Shown here: positions 57,166-64,000 of the stretch, piece by piece
How positions within the stretch are numbered: position 1 is the first letter of the stretch
How the letters are laid out: the number at the start of each line of letters is the position of its first letter
Source: Neptuniibacter marinus
Lineage (GTDB): Bacteria > Pseudomonadota > Gammaproteobacteria > Pseudomonadales > Balneatricaceae
Length of the DNA: 64,000 nt
NCBI RefSeq assembly: GCF_001597725.1
Contig: NZ_LUTR01000014.1
Coordinates: 20,769 to 84,768, forward strand
Reading direction: 5' to 3'
Notes under the pieces: generated by a model
What the model saw: only the letters and a program-made list of their open reading frames with translations
Told to the model about the DNA's origin: nothing
Database searches by the model: none
Made by a program: the position numbers and the translations under genes

Positions 57166-59159
57166 ATGATCAGCAGCTAACGCGCACCGCTTTATTGTGG
57201 CAATTACTGAGTGTGGTTATTGTTACATTACCCCATATACCGCATCTGCCTTACTGGATTACTCTTGTTGTGATTTTATGCATTGTTTGGCGCCTGATGG
57301 TTTATTTAGGACGCTGGTCACTGCCACCTAAATGGTTGAAAACCTGCTTAGTCTTAGCCGCAGGTGTCGGTGTATTGGCGAGTTATAAAGAAGGGGGAGG
57401 GATTAGTGTAACGGTTGCATTGCTTGTTGTTGGTTTTGGTCTGAAGGTCATCGAACTCTATCATCGGAGAGATTCCTTAATAGTGCTCTATGTCGCTTAC
57501 TTAGTTGCTTCAACCATCTTTCTTTTTAGTCAAAGTGTGGGAACAGCAATCTATGTGATCCTTGCCATCATTATCGTTACAAGTGCTTTGATGAGTACTA
57601 ATTTATCGCGAGAGACCGGTTTTATATATCCGTTGAAACGCTCTGTTTTAATGCTTATCCCCGCTTTCCCTCTTATGGTTGTGTTATTTATGGGTATGCC
57701 TAGGTTAGGCCCTTTGTGGGAAGTCGGTTTAGATAAATCTGCGGCTAAAACTGGGTTAGCTGACACGATGATACCGGGTGATATAACCCGTTTAACACGT
57801 TCAGCAGAGGTTGCTTTCCGGGTGCGTTTTGATGGGGAGGCTCCAGATCAAACTAAGTTATACTGGCGCTCAATTGTACTGTCTGATTTTGATGGACGGG
57901 GCTGGTTAAAGGATGAAGAGAAGGTGCCTAAACTGCCACGAAATCGCGACATTAAGGATAATAGAGCCTTTCATTACGAAGTGATTTTAGAGTCGAATCA
58001 GAGAAACTATATTCCTGTATTGGACTACCTTTCCGCATGGCCAAGTGAGCTGAATGCTTATGCTGACATGACACTTGCTTCCAAAACTAAGATCGTAAAT
58101 CGAGAGCAATATAAAATATCTTCGCGCTTAGATCGTGGTTTTGGTTTAGATAAAACCGCAGATGATTTTGCAAAGGAACTGCATATCCCTCTTGGGAACA
58201 ATGAGGCGAAGCGCTTAGCTTCCAGCTGGTGGCAGGAGTCTGCGACGCCCCAAGCGTTTATAGATAAAATGAAGCAGTATTATCACCAAAATTTTAACTA
58301 CTCGTTAACCCCCCCTCCGTTAGGTGATGACAGCATTTCAGAGTTTTTATTTGAGACTAAGACCGGGTTTTGCGGTCACTTCGCGAGTGCAAGTGCATTT
58401 TTATTAAGATCGGTTGGTATTCCTGCACGTGTGGTCACAGGCTATCAGGGAGGTGAGTGGAATCCTTATGAAAACTACTTCTTAGTACGTCAATATGATG
58501 CTCATGCTTGGATTGAGGCCTGGTTCCCTGAGCAAGGCTGGGTACGTATGGATCCTACGGCTTGGGTTGCTCCTGATCGAGTTGAGAAGCCAGCAGATGA
58601 TGTTTTGTCGAAAGACAATGCATTTTTACAAGATAATTTGTTAAGTGCATGGAGTATTTCAAATAATCAAATACTGATGCAGATACGGCATAGAATTGAG
58701 GCATTGAATTATGGCTGGCATCGCTGGGTACTCAATTATCACCACCAACAAAAGGGCTTGCTAGAACATTTATTAGGGGCATTGTCACCTCTGAAGCTTG
58801 CTCTGTTCCTGTTGGTTCCCTTTTCGCTTGTTATCTCACTGACCTTGTTGCTCTTGAATTACAAAAAGAAACGATCTGCAAATCCAGCAGATAATATGAT
58901 TAATGCCCTATCAGCATACTTCGCAAGAGAAGATATGGCTCGGCGGACGGGGGAGACCGTTACCCATTATTGCGATCGCCTCGCACAATATAAGCCAGAG
59001 TATGCTGAATCTTTTATTCGAGTTTCAACCTTATATGAAGATATAGAATATGGACAAGTGTGTGATGCTCATAGATTAACGCAACTGAAGCAGGAGATAG
59101 GATATTGCCTTAACGTTAACAAGAACCTATTAGTCCGTTTACAGTGGTTTCTAACTTAG
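57162..59159 (+). CDS. tgpA: Membrane transglutaminase-like protein (TgpA type)
   Basis: 665 residues: an N-terminal DUF3488-type region of several membrane helices (about 10-185), a periplasmic transglutaminase domain, one more helix near 550 and a short cytoplasmic DUF4129-like tail. The catalytic triad is complete: Cys404 in TGFCGHFASASAFLLRS, His448 in DAHAWIEAW and Asp464 in RMDPTAW. The Pseudomonas homologue TgpA is essential there; its substrate is not settled. It starts at GTG overlapping the DUF58 gene, so the three proteins are made together. Confidence 0.92.
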   Translation: MNDQQLTRTALLWQLLSVVIVTLPHIPHLPYWITLVVILCIVWRLMVYLGRWSLPPKWLKTCLVLAAGVGVLASYKEGGGISVTVALLVVGFGLKVIELYHRRDSLIVLYVAYLVASTIFLFSQSVGTAIYVILAIIIVTSALMSTNLSRETGFIYPLKRSVLMLIPAFPLMVVLFMGMPRLGPLWEVGLDKSAAKTGLADTMIPGDITRLTRSAEVAFRVRFDGEAPDQTKLYWRSIVLSDFDGRGWLKDEEKVPKLPRNRDIKDNRAFHYEVILESNQRNYIPVLDYLSAWPSELNAYADMTLASKTKIVNREQYKISSRLDRGFGLDKTADDFAKELHIPLGNNEAKRLASSWWQESATPQAFIDKMKQYYHQNFNYSLTPPPLGDDSISEFLFETKTGFCGHFASASAFLLRSVGIPARVVTGYQGGEWNPYENYFLVRQYDAHAWIEAWFPEQGWVRMDPTAWVAPDRVEKPADDVLSKDNAFLQDNLLSAWSISNNQILMQIRHRIEALNYGWHRWVLNYHHQQKGLLEHLLGALSPLKLALFLLVPFSLVISLTLLLLNYKKKRSANPADNMINALSAYFAREDMARRTGETVTHYCDRLAQYKPEYAESFIRVSTLYEDIEYGQVCDAHRLTQLKQEIGYCLNVNKNLLVRLQWFLT

Positions 59160-59213
59160 CAAACAGACTTTTTACATCGACTTTAATGACTATTTTTTGC
59201 AGTGATCTCTGTT

Positions 59214-59915
59214 ATGAATGACCTTATAAGCCCTGTTAGTTACCGGATAATACGCAGCAGAAAAAGAAAAACGGCGGCTATCCGAATTAGCGAGAAGGGC
59301 GTAGAGGTTAGAGTGCCGCATTGGGTGTCCGATCTATGGGTACGTAATTGGGTACAAAGCAAAGAGGTATGGATTCGCCAAAAAAGTGAAAAACTTAGCA
59401 GTGAATTAGCTGAAGGTTGTTTAAAGGTCGCTGACGGAGCAATGTTCCCCTACAAGGGGGAGTACTATGCAATTACTTGGGAAATTGGGCCCAAAAATAG
59501 AGCCAGTTTAGATGATCAAAAACTGAATATATTCATAACCAATCGCTCTAAAAAAGCAGTAGAGGAGCGAGTGAAATCCTGCTTGCAAGCCTGGTATAAA
59601 ACGGAAGCTGAAAACTATTTTTCTGAGCGTATAGTGTATTGGCAAAATGTTATGGGGTTACAGTCTAACTCATTGATTATAAAAAACTATAAAAGACGAT
59701 GGGGGAGCTGTACAAGTAAGGGGGATATCTCTTTGAATTGGCGATTAATCTTTGCTGAAAAATCGTTGATCGATTATGTCCTGATCCATGAACTCGCGCA
59801 TTTAGTGCATTTAAATCACCGTCCTGAATTTTGGCAATTAGTTGAAAAATACTGCGAAAACTGGAAGGAATGCAGAGATAAACTACAAAAGTGTACAAGT
59901 TGGATACTTTGGTAG
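59214..59915 (+). CDS. YgjP-like metallopeptidase (DUF45, M48-type)
   Basis: 233 residues. Zinc ligands and catalytic glutamate are in HELAHLVHLNHRPEFW (His192, Glu193, His196, His202). WGSCTSKGDISLNWRLIFAEKSLIDYVLIHELAH is the characteristic lead-in. The N-terminal part begins YRIIRSRKRKTAAIRISEKGVEVRVP. Substrate is unknown. ATG 59214 is preferred over GTG 59202; neither has a clear ribosome binding site. It follows the transglutaminase gene by 54 bases. Confidence 0.88.
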   Translation: MNDLISPVSYRIIRSRKRKTAAIRISEKGVEVRVPHWVSDLWVRNWVQSKEVWIRQKSEKLSSELAEGCLKVADGAMFPYKGEYYAITWEIGPKNRASLDDQKLNIFITNRSKKAVEERVKSCLQAWYKTEAENYFSERIVYWQNVMGLQSNSLIIKNYKRRWGSCTSKGDISLNWRLIFAEKSLIDYVLIHELAHLVHLNHRPEFWQLVEKYCENWKECRDKLQKCTSWILW

Positions 59916-59994
59916 TGGGTGACTTTAATTTGATGGATGTTATGCTGAAACTTTAGTTTAATCTTGCAGTTGGCAAATGGATACGTTTATATTG

Positions 59995-60034
59995 ATTCAG
60001 TTATAACTGAATGATAGAAAAGTTGTAACTCAAT
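59995..60034. promoter_or_regulatory. Operator-like palindrome with a second partial copy upstream of the chemoreceptor gene
   Basis: ATTCAGTTATAACTGAAT (59995-60012) is a perfect 18-base palindrome. AGTTGTAACTCAAT at 60021-60034 repeats 12 of 14 bases of its right part exactly 22 bases (two helical turns) downstream. The pair lies 52-91 bases before the ATG, where a regulator could control transcription. Confidence 0.55.
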
Positions 60035-60085
60035 TATAAAAAAGTATAAAAATTATAAAAGCCTATAACAATAAAGAGTGCGTAA

Positions 60086-61876
60086 ATGAGTTTGTATAAG
60101 AGTGTAGAGAAAACTTGTTTTAATTCGTTGACGAAGAAAATAACAGGCAATGTGGTATTTCTACTTTTACCTCATATAGCCTTGTTATTTATCGGGTACA
60201 ACCACTTCAGTCAAATCGATGCCAGCTTAGCTGCTGGTGACGTTTCTGGAGAGGCAATTAGGCAGGAGTTAGATTCATTTTGGTTTTATGGGCTAGCGAC
60301 GGTTTGTTTTGCCTTAGTGTCGGGTCTGTTAACTATCTTCTTCATGCGTCATCTATTTTTACGACCTATAAAAAAGATGACCGATGTCTTGCAAGCAATT
60401 AAAGAAAAAGATGGGGATATATCAGCGACATTACCTGAATATACCTATGATGAAATTTCAGACATGGCTGAGAGTTACAACACATTCTCAACAAGTTTGA
60501 AATCGATGATTGCTGAAAGCCGACGTCGAAGCGTTAGTGTTGCTTTAAGTTCAACTCGGTTACAGAAAGTACTTATAGAAGCTCAAGGTTCGGCAGCTAA
60601 GCAGGAAGAGCAGGCTCAAAAAGTCTTCCAATCTAGTCAAGAAGCGACTCAAGCAATTGATAATATTGCGGGCAGTACACTGCAAATATCTGAACGCAAT
60701 TCTCAAAACTTGGATGAGATTAGAGTATCCAGTGTCGAGCTAGGGCGCGTACAACAGCAAGTGGAAGCGATTAGAACTCAAGTAACTGATTTTCAGGATA
60801 CTGTGCATCAGTTAGAAATGAATTCAAAAAACATCACTGAAATATTAGGTATGGTTAAAGATTTTTCTGACCAAACCAATTTGCTTGCACTTAATGCTTC
60901 CATTGAAGCGGCGCGAGCAGGTGATGCAGGGCGTGGTTTCTCTGTGGTTGCTGATGAGGTAAGAAATTTATCTCAAAAAGTTAGTGTAGCTACGAGTGAA
61001 ATTGATCAGAACATTACTCAGATGTCCTCTCTAGTAGATAAAACGGGTTCTAGCTCAGTAACTATCCTTGAGTATGTTGGTTCTACTGAAGAATTTATTA
61101 AAAGTACTAATAACCAATTTCATGGATTAGTGAGTGACTTTGAGGATCTGAATGGTCAATTAAGTAGTATCAGCGCAGCGATTGATGAGCTGGCTTATAC
61201 AAATAAAGAATCTCACGGGCTTGTATCTGAAATTACTTCCTTATCAACTGAGATGCATGGCGAAATAGAGGAGTCGCGTCGTTATTCTGAAGAGCTAGAA
61301 CACTCTACGGAAGAGACTCAAGAGCTTCTATCTCGCTTTATTATTGGTTATGGTGGTTTTGAAGGTATGATTCAAACGGGGCGCCAGTGGGGGCTGGAGA
61401 TCCAAACGGCACTGGAAGAGCTGGCTTCACGGGGTGCTAATCTGTTCGATACTAACTATAAACGTACCAACGATGGTCAACTGCCTGAAAAATACGATAC
61501 GAGTTATGCTGATCAGTATGATGTCGTTATGCGTCCATTATTTGATGGATTTATTTCCCAGCGGCCAGAATTTATCTATGCGATAGCCGTAGATAAAAAT
61601 GGATATGCCGCAGCTCATCACTCTAAAGTTTCAGAGCGTATGACGGGTAATTTTGAGGTTGATAACCTTAAGAGCCGTAACCGTCGCATATTCGCAAGTA
61701 ATCGTGCAGAAGTGCGACGTGCATCTTCTACTGCGCCATTCCTATTACAAACATACATTCGTGATACGGGTGAAATTCTTAATGACTTATCGATTCCCTT
61801 ATATGTGAATGGACAACATTGGGGCGCGTTGATTATGGGCTTTATTCCTGATCATCTCTTGGATGATAAAGGTTAA
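60086..61876 (+). CDS. Methyl-accepting chemotaxis protein with C-terminal sensor domain
   Basis: 596 residues. Two membrane helices (about 23-40 and 66-90) leave only about 25 periplasmic residues, so it has no external ligand domain. A HAMP region (about 91-143) leads to the signalling hairpin with [40 protein letters not shown], the CheA/CheW contact. After the signalling domain comes a cytoplasmic Cache-like domain (about 435-590: [85 protein letters not shown]). It therefore senses an internal or membrane-permeant signal. Confidence 0.92.
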   Translation: MSLYKSVEKTCFNSLTKKITGNVVFLLLPHIALLFIGYNHFSQIDASLAAGDVSGEAIRQELDSFWFYGLATVCFALVSGLLTIFFMRHLFLRPIKKMTDVLQAIKEKDGDISATLPEYTYDEISDMAESYNTFSTSLKSMIAESRRRSVSVALSSTRLQKVLIEAQGSAAKQEEQAQKVFQSSQEATQAIDNIAGSTLQISERNSQNLDEIRVSSVELGRVQQQVEAIRTQVTDFQDTVHQLEMNSKNITEILGMVKDFSDQTNLLALNASIEAARAGDAGRGFSVVADEVRNLSQKVSVATSEIDQNITQMSSLVDKTGSSSVTILEYVGSTEEFIKSTNNQFHGLVSDFEDLNGQLSSISAAIDELAYTNKESHGLVSEITSLSTEMHGEIEESRRYSEELEHSTEETQELLSRFIIGYGGFEGMIQTGRQWGLEIQTALEELASRGANLFDTNYKRTNDGQLPEKYDTSYADQYDVVMRPLFDGFISQRPEFIYAIAVDKNGYAAAHHSKVSERMTGNFEVDNLKSRNRRIFASNRAEVRRASSTAPFLLQTYIRDTGEILNDLSIPLYVNGQHWGALIMGFIPDHLLDDKG

Positions 61877-61905
61877 AGCTGCCAGCTTCTCTGTAGTTGG
61901 TAATC

Positions 61906-61933
61906 AAAAAAACGCGGCTTAGGCCGCGTTTTT
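61906..61933. terminator. Bidirectional terminator between the chemoreceptor and response regulator genes
   Basis: AACGCGGC-TTAG-GCCGCGTT with A and T runs on both sides; it serves the + strand chemoreceptor gene and the converging minus strand regulator gene. Confidence 0.92.
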
Positions 61934-61948
61934 ATTGAGCTTAAAGAG

Positions 61949-62743
61949 TTAAAAATCAGTTACTAGCTGTTCAATCAGATGTTTAACTGTATTGTATGAA
62001 AGTGGTTTACTGCATAAGGCGGATACACCAGCACTCTGAATGGCTGCTAATCGACTTTCATTCTGCTCACTCGTCATCATAAGGATTGGCACTGTAGGCT
62101 GCTCGCTGGCCGTTCTAATATGCTCTGTTAACTCTTTGCCATCAATATTAGGCATGTTGTAATCGGTAATGATAAGGTCAAAGAGTTGGCCTTGATTGAG
62201 CAGTTCGAGTGCTTCTAATCCATCTTTAGCTGTTTGTATGGAGTGGATTGAGAGGGAGGTGAGTATTTGCTGAATATATTTACGTGATAAAGAGCTATCA
62301 TCAACAATTAATACGTTAAGGGCTTCGTAGCTATCGTTGTCACTTTCTGACTCAAAATCAGTTATATAATCCAAGGTGCTTTTAAGTGCGAGCCCCATCT
62401 CTTCTTTGCTAAAGGGTTTTGGTAATATAGCGATCGCTCCAGCCTGACGAATGGGTTCGAGATAACGATAATGAGTTTCTGATGAAACCAGTAGAAAGGT
62501 TATATCCTGAAGGGCTTTTAAACCACGCATCTGGGTGACTAATTCGGTACCGGTAATATCAGGAAGGTGCATAGAGGAAAGGACAAGATCTGGCGGCGAG
62601 GAGAGCATATGGTTAAGTGCCGGTCGTGCTTCTTCAAACTCTTCTACCTGTTCAATGCCAAAACTATTTAAGTGTCCTGTAATTATTTGGCGTTGAACTT
62701 TTGAAGGTTCAATAACAGTGACATAAAGGCTGCTTAATTCCAT
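61949..62743 (-). CDS. Response regulator with two receiver domains, the first degenerate
   Basis: 264 residues made only of two receiver domains. The second (about 140-264) is canonical: LIVDDSSLSRKY, phospho-acceptor Asp194 in DLIITDYNMPNIDG, and a conserved lysine in CSKPLS. The first (about 1-125) has Ser57 where the aspartate should be (DLVLSSMHLPD), and its acidic pocket is reduced to VIEPS; Lys109 remains. The first domain is thus probably not phosphorylated. No output domain is present, so it acts through protein contacts, perhaps in chemotaxis next to the receptor gene. Confidence 0.88.
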   Translation of the reverse strand: MELSSLYVTVIEPSKVQRQIITGHLNSFGIEQVEEFEEARPALNHMLSSPPDLVLSSMHLPDITGTELVTQMRGLKALQDITFLLVSSETHYRYLEPIRQAGAIAILPKPFSKEEMGLALKSTLDYITDFESESDNDSYEALNVLIVDDSSLSRKYIQQILTSLSIHSIQTAKDGLEALELLNQGQLFDLIITDYNMPNIDGKELTEHIRTASEQPTVPILMMTSEQNESRLAAIQSAGVSALCSKPLSYNTVKHLIEQLVTDF

Positions 62744-63030
62744 ATCTTAGGTCCATAATTGAGTATGCGATGTTATCTAACCATTCGTAATGACAGACAT
62801 CTAATTCAGATAATGACAGAGAAGAGTTGACTGTAAAAGCACTAGTAATCGCTTATTGTGAGGAAATTTAGTTAATCTTAGTATTTTATTGCCTGTGAAT
62901 GACGTTCGCTCAACCAATGTCTATTCTCTGTTCAGTTGTTTCCTGTTAAGTCAATATTCATGAGCTTGGTGTTTTAATGGCTATGAATCATTCCTACTCT
63001 TCGTGAATGTTTTGTCTTTATCTCTTCCAG

Positions 63031-63058
63031 CCAGGGTATTTTTTACCCTGGTTTTTTT
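63031..63058 (+). terminator. Orphan Rho-independent terminator
   Basis: CCAGGGTA-TTTTT-TACCCTGG followed by seven T. Confidence 0.88.
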
Positions 63059-63198
63059 ATTTAAATACCTCAGGAATCCCCTTTTCATCTACTGCCAACC
63101 TGCTTTATCTCTCCGTATCATGCAGGTTTGATCTAAATCAGTAAATCTATATCTATCAATGTAACCCTCTTTATGTAAGGCGTAGCATAAGGGTGGAG

Positions 63199-63213
63199 GG
63201 ACTAAGTAAGTCC
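63199..63213. promoter_or_regulatory. Possible operator before the TetR-type gene
   Basis: GGACT-AAGTA-AGTCC, an inverted repeat 32 bases before the start; TetR-type regulators often bind such sites next to their own gene. Confidence 0.35.
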
Positions 63214-63245
63214 TGTGTAGTGCATTGTTACAGAAGGTCAGAGCT

Positions 63246-63881
63246 ATGTGTGCTAATAGTAATTCCAATCTAACACGCCGCTCAATATTACGGGCGGCTG
63301 TTGAAATAATCAGCCACAGTGGATTGGATGCCTTAACTGCTGGTCGGTTAATCGAACAGGCTTCCATAAGTAAGGGCGGTTTGTATCATCATTTCAGAAC
63401 CATGGAAGCGGTAGAAACTGAAGTTTTAGAGTTGTTAACTCAGAGTTTGTTGATGGATATTAAAGCGTATCCATCTCCAGAGTCTAAAGATGACTTTTTT
63501 GAATTGATGGAAAGTCAGTTATTGAGATGTTTTGCTGTAGATAATTTATATGTCAGAGCGTTGTTTGGTTTTATCTCAGCGTCAGCTCACAATAAAACAA
63601 GACAGTGTACGATTCGTCGATTTATAGATGAGGTTTCATTAATCCGTTTAGAGCAATTGAAAAAGGTTTCGCCAAATGTTTCTCATATAGAGTTGCACGG
63701 TATTGTGCAGATGATCTCTTCTTTACAGATCGGCTTAGTTACTCGGCATTTTTTAGCTGAAGATCTTGTGAGTTTAAAAAACTATTGGGCTGATTATCGT
63801 AAGATCTTGGTTGAGCTATTGGAAAAGTGTGGAGCTCATTCTTTTGCTCAGACCCGTGAGAAAGTGCGTGAAATGAGCTAG
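63246..63881 (+). CDS. TetR/AcrR-family transcriptional regulator
   Basis: 211 residues from ATG 63246, preceded by AAGG at 8 bases; the TTG at 63225 lacks such a site. The N-terminal helix-turn-helix is typical: RRSILRAAVEIISHSGLDALTAGRLIEQASISKGGLYHHFRTMEAVETEVL. The C-terminal part is helical with three cysteines and should bind an unknown small ligand. Targets are not visible, but the inverted repeat at 63944 may mark a regulated gene beyond the window. Confidence 0.9.
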   Translation: MCANSNSNLTRRSILRAAVEIISHSGLDALTAGRLIEQASISKGGLYHHFRTMEAVETEVLELLTQSLLMDIKAYPSPESKDDFFELMESQLLRCFAVDNLYVRALFGFISASAHNKTRQCTIRRFIDEVSLIRLEQLKKVSPNVSHIELHGIVQMISSLQIGLVTRHFLAEDLVSLKNYWADYRKILVELLEKCGAHSFAQTREKVREMS

Positions 63882-63943
63882 GTAGGGGGTTCAATTCGTT
63901 GGTATTGTCCGAGGTTATTTAAGTGTAGTAGCTCAGACTTGAT

Positions 63944-63979
63944 CTGACAGTTACCCGTTTTTTATCTGGTGTCTGTCAG
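63944..63979. repeat. Inverted repeat CTGACAG ... CTGTCAG at the window edge
   Basis: CTGACAG (63944-63950) and CTGTCAG (63973-63979) with a 22-base spacer, in the last non-coding bases. GATC flanks both sides loosely. It could be an operator for a gene to the right. Confidence 0.35.
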
Positions 63980-64000
63980 TTTAGATCTGGGCTAAATTCT

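Larger units (their letters stand above)
62744..63245. other. Intergenic region with an orphan terminator; possible small RNA gene
   Basis: 500 bases between divergent regulators. No credible protein frame is present, yet a perfect terminator in + orientation stands at 63031-63058. The nearest + strand gene upstream already has its own terminator at 61906. A short transcript ending at 63058 is the simplest reading; I found TTGACT at 62827 but no well-spaced -10. Confidence 0.4.

Overview
This window comes from the chromosome of a gammaproteobacterium, most like a marine Oceanospirillales/Oceanospirillaceae relative. The basis is gene order and protein resemblance recalled from Pseudomonas and Vibrio, with no database search. 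The NAD-GDH, DUF2835, pyrD, rmf, rlmL run and the purN, purM, DUF2066, PerM, hda run are arranged as in Pseudomonas, and the DUF2947 and TIGR01621-type genes are Vibrio/marine-like. I see no rRNA, tRNA, prophage, insertion sequence or CRISPR array. Base composition looks even and moderately AT-rich.

Layout. 0-6.7 kb holds the 3' end of an NAD-dependent glutamate dehydrogenase, pyrD, rmf, rlmL and an ammonium transporter with possible NtrC/sigma-54 control. 7-20 kb is a complete TCA block: gltA faces away from sdhCDAB-sucAB-lpd-sucCD, with structured leaders and intercistronic hairpins. 20-23.7 kb holds an unknown membrane protein, a diguanylate cyclase and an EAL phosphodiesterase. 23.7-32.6 kb is housekeeping: DUF3108, purN, purM, DUF2066, PerM, hda, a pseudouridine synthase, tcdA and a stand-alone prephenate dehydratase. 

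32.8-41.4 kb looks like one functional module: a DctB-like sensor kinase, a DctD-like sigma-54 activator, a TAXI-type TRAP binding protein, a fused TRAP permease and L-2-hydroxyglutarate oxidase. Between the activator and the binding protein lie a good -24/-12 promoter and three copies of an ATAAGC-N8-GCTTAT inverted repeat, which are probably the activator's binding sites. Together they suggest a substrate-induced uptake and oxidation system for a hydroxy- or dicarboxylic acid.

41.4-51.4 kb contains an NlpC/P60 lipoprotein, rapA, hrpB, a CBS protein, ornithine decarboxylase and a PAS-GGDEF protein with a degenerate active site. 51.5-54.6 kb is more accessory: a DUF2947 gene, an (CTCTT)11 repeat in a 750-base AT-rich gap, a LuxR solo, a Cys-rich small protein and slyD. 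55-59.2 kb is a MoxR/DUF58/transglutaminase operon. The last part holds a YgjP-like metalloprotease, a chemoreceptor behind an 18-base palindrome, a two-receiver response regulator, a gap with an orphan terminator (possible small RNA) and a TetR-type regulator.
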